Positions 33,607 through 38,306 of a DNA stretch of 38,306 nucleotides are shown piece after piece; positions within the stretch are counted from its first letter, which is position 1, and every line of letters begins with the position of its first letter. The translations under genes and the position numbers were made by a program. The stretch is from GCA-2786165 sp964625775 (GTDB lineage Bacteria > Pseudomonadota > Gammaproteobacteria > Legionellales > Legionellaceae). The notes beneath the pieces are model-generated. The model did not search any database. It worked only from the letters and a program-made list of their open reading frames with translations, and was not told the DNA's origin. The stretch spans positions 1-38,306 of the forward strand of contig CAZVEH010000020.1 of assembly GCA_964625775.1 (NCBI GenBank). The letters run 5' to 3'.

Positions 33607-36048
33607 TCAAGAAACAAACATTTTCGCACTTGCAGCACAACCTACTGTAATTTCGAAATCTGGTATGACATCTGTTGGGCGCATTCCTCTGTTTTTAACC
33701 TCATCTATTGAGCTGTATGCATATCCATATTTTTGGACGCTCTGATTCATACCCTTATAAGCGATACCATTGGATCGAATCCCTGTATGCTCAAAAATAC
33801 CCTTAACGGTCCAATCTCTAAACCGACCTTGAGATATTTGTTCATCTAGTATCAAGAACCTTTCATCTTCTCTATCCCAAGCAAGTACTCTATGCTCATA
33901 CTTCGATAAAGCATCAACAGAAATTTCTAATAGAGATTTTCTAACAACTTCAGGCCCAGGTCCAACATTAACGATAGTGCTTGCAACATATCGAAATAAC
34001 GTACCCACCTTAGATGGCGCACGACTTACGGTATGACCAGTACTTCCCATTGCGTGTCTAAAAATTCGCGCAACTGCCATATCTGCCATCCTTGGAATTG
34101 ATTCATTATGACTCAGAAGTCTTATTTGATCTCGAAACCGTGTTGCAAGGAATTCAGCACATTCATAAATACAATTCACCCTATCACGAAGTGTCCAACT
34201 ATCAAAAAAACGCCCTGCACGTTGTGCTTGATTTTGTTCTGTTTGATCTCGTATAAACATCAACAAATCTATGACAGCTGCAACAGCTATACCAGAAGGA
34301 AGACTAATAGAAAATGGCAATGGTACTCCGAACATGGGGGCAGAAATATTAATGTCTGGCAATACCCCAATAGCCACCGTTTTAGCTATTTCCGCTAATC
34401 TGTCGGTTTCATCCGGTTTTTTTACTACATTACCGCTGCTCAAACATTTATATAATTGATAGGTTTGATCAAATTGTTCAACAAATCTATTAACAAAATG
34501 CATTTGCTTTTCGGTAAATCGCGGCATTTCATCATCACTACCATCGTCTTTATACGAAATTTCTGACATCTGACTTGAATTAATAAGAGCAACGGGTTCA
34601 GTACTAAAAGAATCTGGAGCAGGATCAAACCCTACAATAAAAAAACTTGCAGCCATATTTATAGCTTCTTGAATTATCTTATTAAATCCAACAATATCTT
34701 TGTTAGATACTCTTGTTTTTTGTGTTAATGTCTGCCTTTGTAAAATAATTTTTTCTGAGAGCAATGATATGTTACGGCTATGAGTAGGTAATGCCTTGTA
34801 TAATCGTTTCAGCTCATTGAAATATGAGCCATAAAATAAATTACTTAAAGCTTGCTGGCATTCACTTAGCCGACGAGGCGCATCCGATGGATGCTTTGTT
34901 TCTTTGTAACTTTTTTCCGGAAGTCCATCATCTCTGGCTAATTGGTCTAATTGATATTTTTGACGATAAATATAGGCGCTAAGACGGGCCAAAATGATTT
35001 CCATAAGCTCTCTTATCCACTGCTTTGCCAACTGCTCTTCAGATAAAAGAGATACAATAAATTGTCGATTGTTAGAGTTTGCGTAAGTAATAAGACTATT
35101 GATATCTAGATAATGCGGAATATCGATAATAAATTCTTTTACTATAGCTTCATTATTAACATCAATTGCTGCTCTTATCCAATCTTCTATGGATCTAACA
35201 GCATTGGTATGATGTTGTAGCAAATGCAAAAGCATTTCTCTTTGAGAATCGTAAAAAGCGCCATGCCTAATTAAAATGAAAATCAAATCACTATAATTAG
35301 TATCTGTTTGGCGTAACGAGTAAATATAGGCCATTTGAATGACAATATGCTTATTATTAGACAGAACTGCTTCATCGACAGCTTTATATTGTCTGTTATT
35401 GAGCTCATCTAAATACTCTTGAGTCGCATTACGCGCAAAAAATTCAATACTTTGCTCCTTGCCACCCAAAACAGCAATATGCAAACAAGTGTTCCCCTCA
35501 GTGTCCTTCAGTGCATGGACGTCAACCTCTGGTTGTTCATTCTGTCGTTTAATGCCATTAATTTTTTCGAGAATAAATGGCACCAAATGAATATGCCCAT
35601 AATATGTAGCAGAAAATAATCCTTGTACATATTCATTTTCTGTCGGTTGATAATATTGAAGCAACAGTTCTAAACGGTTTTGTGCGCCAGGAAAAGCAAC
35701 TATGGCCATGAGAGAAAACTGAAGATTAACGTAGGTTTGTATTACATCTTGCCCTAATGTTTCTAACAGCCACTGCAAGCGACTAATATGTGCGTTACCC
35801 GCAAGTGCATAGGCAAGTACGGGGATTCCTTGACCGTCTTTTTTCCTACGCAATAATTCAATACCAGAAACTAAAGTGCCATTTTCTCTCACCAAGGGAA
35901 GCACATGGTGTGTAGAAAACTCTGCTTGCAATGTTTCATTGGTCATTGCCATATCAGATGGATGTAAAAATAGCTGAAATACTTTTTCGAGCTCCGGATC
36001 GGTTCTTTGTGCTTGAAAATAGGTTTTTATTTCAGAATAAGCTATCAT
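33607..36048 (-). CDS. Large ankyrin-like orphan protein, last gene of a three-gene operon
   Basis: The protein has 813 residues. About residues 60-270 show ankyrin-type repeats, the clearest being DTEGNTCLHIAVLGGKEQSI (about 182-201), flanked by looser units (GIPVLAYALAGNAHISRLQW; QGLFSATYYGHIHLVPFIL). The centre (~300-520) is helical. A hydrophobic stretch around 585-610 (ISLPSGIAVAAVIDLLMFI) could be one membrane segment. The C-terminal ~200 residues are globular and match nothing I know. There is no signal peptide. Its ATG overlaps the upstream gene's stop (ATGA), so the two are translationally coupled. Ankyrin repeats bind proteins and are frequent in effectors of intracellular bacteria; effector status is inference. 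Confidence 0.75.
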   Translation of the reverse strand: MIAYSEIKTYFQAQRTDPELEKVFQLFLHPSDMAMTNETLQAEFSTHHVLPLVRENGTLVSGIELLRRKKDGQGIPVLAYALAGNAHISRLQWLLETLGQDVIQTYVNLQFSLMAIVAFPGAQNRLELLLQYYQPTENEYVQGLFSATYYGHIHLVPFILEKINGIKRQNEQPEVDVHALKDTEGNTCLHIAVLGGKEQSIEFFARNATQEYLDELNNRQYKAVDEAVLSNNKHIVIQMAYIYSLRQTDTNYSDLIFILIRHGAFYDSQREMLLHLLQHHTNAVRSIEDWIRAAIDVNNEAIVKEFIIDIPHYLDINSLITYANSNNRQFIVSLLSEEQLAKQWIRELMEIILARLSAYIYRQKYQLDQLARDDGLPEKSYKETKHPSDAPRRLSECQQALSNLFYGSYFNELKRLYKALPTHSRNISLLSEKIILQRQTLTQKTRVSNKDIVGFNKIIQEAINMAASFFIVGFDPAPDSFSTEPVALINSSQMSEISYKDDGSDDEMPRFTEKQMHFVNRFVEQFDQTYQLYKCLSSGNVVKKPDETDRLAEIAKTVAIGVLPDINISAPMFGVPLPFSISLPSGIAVAAVIDLLMFIRDQTEQNQAQRAGRFFDSWTLRDRVNCIYECAEFLATRFRDQIRLLSHNESIPRMADMAVARIFRHAMGSTGHTVSRAPSKVGTLFRYVASTIVNVGPGPEVVRKSLLEISVDALSKYEHRVLAWDREDERFLILDEQISQGRFRDWTVKGIFEHTGIRSNGIAYKGMNQSVQKYGYAYSSIDEVKNRGMRPTDVIPDFEITVGCAASAKMFVS

Positions 36049-37034
36049 CTTCTTAATATCACTCCATTTTGTTCACAATATTCCCTAACCGCACCGCCGA
36101 TTTCACCACTATGATTTTGAATAAAGCTATTGGCAATCAGCGGAAGTATTGCAAAGATTTCAGCATTTCTTAAACCACTTTGTCTTTCAATGTCGTTATG
36201 ATTTATAACCGTATCATGTCCATATTCTCTAGGACGACCACTCCAGATATACCATGTCCTTGCAGCAGCATTTTGAAAAAACGCTCCTGTGCTACCCCAC
36301 CATCCATTTTCTGTTACTAATGATTTGTATTCCTCTCCCTGTATGCGTTGAGGTTTTCTAGCTTCAACTGAAAAATGCTTACAAAATTTTTCAGTTGTTT
36401 CTTCTTTTAAAAAGATATGATACGGATGAATATTGATTACATTATGAACAGAAATGGAAGCAATCCATTGCATCAAATCTGCGTGCAATACTTGAATGAT
36501 GGCCGGTTCGCCTTGGTTGGGGAATAACAATGCGCCTAGAAGCATCTCAATATTTTGCGGCGGATTTTTTTCTACACTTAAATTATATGTTTCAGAAGGA
36601 TTAGCCTCCGGATTTGGATGGGAAATTGTAACATGTACATGTTCTATAACACCTGCTTCTAGTTCTTTAAATAAATAATAGCCTGCACTTAAAGCATCTC
36701 CTGGATTCGGCCTTCTGGGCAACAATACGCACCGATATCTTCTTTGATGTGTTTGCATGCGAGTATTGCTATTTGTATGCGCATAGGCATGTATAGACGC
36801 ACCATAAAGCGTTTCTAATGACGCCTTATCTCCTGTAGGCCTGTTTAAAGTCGGATTTCCACTAAAAAAACTCTTAAAAGTACGGTCTAGCGAAGATAAT
36901 GCTCTTCGCACCAACTCAGCCGTATTTTCTGCTATGTTGAAATTTATCGGAATTCTTGGGCCACCATCATCAATCGCAGTTTGCCTCATTTCCAAACCAT
37001 TTAGTCGTTGATGCTGGGCGTTACTTCTTCGCAT
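36045..37034 (-). CDS. Orphan protein, middle gene of the three-gene operon
   Basis: About 329 residues from the ATG at 37034 (MRRSNAQHQRLNGLEMRQTA). A TTG at 37052 would add six residues, but AGGCGG sits just before the ATG. The chain is soluble with mixed strands and helices and contains EHVHVTISHPNPEANPSETY and INIHPYHIF. Neither a signal peptide nor a membrane span is present. I recognise no family; the His-containing strand (EHVHVTI) and the HPYH motif could bind metal, but this is weak. It overlaps both neighbours, by 14 bases with the upstream gene and 4 with the downstream one, so the three proteins are probably made in fixed ratio. Confidence 0.7.
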   Translation of the reverse strand: MRRSNAQHQRLNGLEMRQTAIDDGGPRIPINFNIAENTAELVRRALSSLDRTFKSFFSGNPTLNRPTGDKASLETLYGASIHAYAHTNSNTRMQTHQRRYRCVLLPRRPNPGDALSAGYYLFKELEAGVIEHVHVTISHPNPEANPSETYNLSVEKNPPQNIEMLLGALLFPNQGEPAIIQVLHADLMQWIASISVHNVINIHPYHIFLKEETTEKFCKHFSVEARKPQRIQGEEYKSLVTENGWWGSTGAFFQNAAARTWYIWSGRPREYGHDTVINHNDIERQSGLRNAEIFAILPLIANSFIQNHSGEIGGAVREYCEQNGVILRR

Positions 37035-38058
37035 ACTGACCGCCTGTTTCAAGATCGATGTATTCGTTAGGTCCTGTATTTGATGGTAAGGATTTTACAG
37101 ATGCCCAACTAGATAAATATTTTACTATCCCGTCACGCCATGATTTCCACCTTTCTACGCGTAACTGAGATGATCGACTGGTTGTATTCATGCTTAATTC
37201 TTGTTCATTTGCGCGTTGTTGAATTTTTTCTATACGTCCTTCAGGTTGCATCATTTTTGTTAGTTCTTTGAAATCTCGGATTTCTTCAATACAAATATCA
37301 ATCATATTATTAAAATCACAAACTAGTTTTTCATATTGCTTAAACAAATCGATATCTTTTTTTTCTTCAGATACTACTAATGTCTGTTCCAGGATTATCT
37401 CCGTTCTTGCTAAGGCATATTTTTTTACAGGCTCTGATTGTGCTGGCTGAGTAGATGAAAACTCATCTAAATCACATTCTTTTGGGTCATGTATTAACTG
37501 CAAAGACCAGTTGCGCATATACTCGGCGATCCGAAATAAATACTCCATGACTGAGTGAGTTCTCTCAACCTTGGTTTCTAATGCATCAATTTTCCTAGAA
37601 ACTGTTATTTCAAGATCATCCGCTCTTTGTTTTAATATCGGATATAGTTTTTTCAAAAGTAGCACGGATCTTTTCAAGCTTGCACTGTATTGCTGTAAAA
37701 AATTGTGGCATGCCTGGGTTTCAAGCGAGGGCAAACTACTCATCATAGACGTAGTATCATATCTTAATTTGGCTAGGATGCGCTCCATTTTAGATTGTGG
37801 AGTCTGTATTTGAACGTTACTTGATTGAGTTTCTGGGAAGAAAATGTATTCAAGACCATCTTGGTATTGTTTGTGTATCTCTAAGTAATCCAGAATTTGC
37901 TCTGGGTTTGATGTTTGTTCTGCACAAAGCAATGATTCAATTTCTTGTTTTTTATGTTTAAAAACTCTTTTCGCAAAAGCTTCAGATTTTAAAAGAAGCG
38001 CATCTGTGCCACTTGTTATGTTAACAACTCTAGGTTGTTCAGAGAAATTCACTGACAT
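37021..38058 (-). CDS. Coiled-coil-rich orphan protein, first gene of the three-gene operon
   Basis: 345 residues from an ATG behind GGAGAAAA. The protein is mainly long helices with heptad character (about residues 120-185: LKRSVLLLKKLYPILKQRAD, then DLEITVSRKIDALETKVERT; and 230-300: EEKKDIDLFKQYEKLVCDF). There is neither a signal peptide nor a membrane span. The C-terminus is polar (PNEYIDLETGGQYAKK). No family is recognised. Such a protein could be a scaffold or chaperone-like partner for the two larger products; that is inference from operon order. Its stop overlaps the start of the next gene by 14 bases. Confidence 0.72.
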   Translation of the reverse strand: MSVNFSEQPRVVNITSGTDALLLKSEAFAKRVFKHKKQEIESLLCAEQTSNPEQILDYLEIHKQYQDGLEYIFFPETQSSNVQIQTPQSKMERILAKLRYDTTSMMSSLPSLETQACHNFLQQYSASLKRSVLLLKKLYPILKQRADDLEITVSRKIDALETKVERTHSVMEYLFRIAEYMRNWSLQLIHDPKECDLDEFSSTQPAQSEPVKKYALARTEIILEQTLVVSEEKKDIDLFKQYEKLVCDFNNMIDICIEEIRDFKELTKMMQPEGRIEKIQQRANEQELSMNTTSRSSQLRVERWKSWRDGIVKYLSSWASVKSLPSNTGPNEYIDLETGGQYAKK

Positions 38059-38225
38059 TTTTTCTCCATAATGATCTCTTGATACACCCTATTTTCTTTT
38101 AATTGGCATTAAAAAGCAAGGTTGAAACAAACAATGGTCGCCTTATTCGTTTTTGTCAGTTATTTTCACACTTTCACCATTTAACCCCATGTAAGATAGG
38201 AACGTGATTATTATGTTGAAAAAAC

Positions 38226-38275
38226 GTAACTCCCCACGTCATCCCGAGCGTAGCGAGGGATCTCCTGTCGTGTGG
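38226..38275 (+). repeat. Dispersed palindromic repeat, copy 3
   Basis: It matches 1441-1490 at 49 of 50 bases (a C to T change in the core). The closing AGTTAC seen in copy 2 is absent, so the copy is incomplete at its right end. It lies 167 bases upstream of the first gene of the minus-strand operon. Confidence 0.88.
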
Positions 38276-38306
38276 CACAAATTTTAAAGAATCGATTGAT
38301 ACAAGT

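Noticed and set aside
38186..38200. TTTAACCCC as a right-hand partner of the 33543 end
   Set aside because: Only the terminal GGGGT agrees; the following 25 bases do not match the 33543 sequence.

Overview
The window reads as accessory-rich chromosome of a moderately AT-rich gammaproteobacterium that lives with eukaryotic cells. A Legionellales-like host (Legionella, Coxiella, Aquicella or Berkiella type) is my inference. It rests on the style of the housekeeping proteins, an ankyrin-type protein, a lipase-like protein with a hydrophobic insert, a eukaryote-like LamG/PSxQ-repeat membrane protein, and many orphan proteins that resemble secreted effectors. No rRNA, tRNA or CRISPR array is visible.

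Layout. 1-4.7 kb is a gene graveyard: a Tn3-family resolvase/transposase remnant, two decayed IS30-family copies, a HepT-like toxin remnant, a SulP transporter remnant and a gene with one in-frame TAG. Two small intact genes (DUF167, YjdM/PhnA) sit among them. 4.9-7.8 kb holds two secreted orphan proteins, a tiny ORF and a DNA-repair pair (ogt, uvsE). 7.8-10.9 kb is a Tn3-family transposon with inverted ends and a perfect 5-bp target duplication. It carries a 585-residue membrane protein and a resolvase, and its transposase gene has lost its middle. 10.9-15.9 kb holds tspO, an SDR-type protein, an ABC exporter and an unusual fusion of a catalytically dead peptide deformylase with an SDR-like domain. 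16.2-25.5 kb is a coherent metabolic cluster: PHA synthase, NhaA, a universal-stress-protein remnant, a P-type cation ATPase, MaoC-Pta, acetate kinase and FabI. Its genes suggest a link between acyl-CoA/acyl-phosphate handling, storage polymer and ion homeostasis.

26.2-27.5 kb is a transposase-less element with Tn3-like ends, again with a perfect 5-bp target duplication. It carries one orphan gene, and its ends resemble those of the 7.8-kb transposon, so the two probably used the same transposase. 27.7-31.65 kb is one large gene, broken on paper by a 100-N assembly gap. Its product has a signal peptide, a LamG-like domain, a long PSxQ stalk built from a 108-bp higher-order repeat, one membrane span and a cytoplasmic part with a duplicated domain and several RRxS motifs. 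An alpha/beta hydrolase with a hydrophobic insertion follows. A third Tn3-type end with the transposase C-terminus (33.3-33.6 kb) then borders a minus-strand, overlapping three-gene operon of large orphan proteins, one of them ankyrin-like. A dispersed ~50-bp palindromic repeat occurs at both window edges and at 1.44 kb.

The strongest leads are the two Tn3-like cargo elements with matched ends, the receptor-like PSxQ protein, the dead-deformylase/SDR fusion and the three-gene orphan operon.
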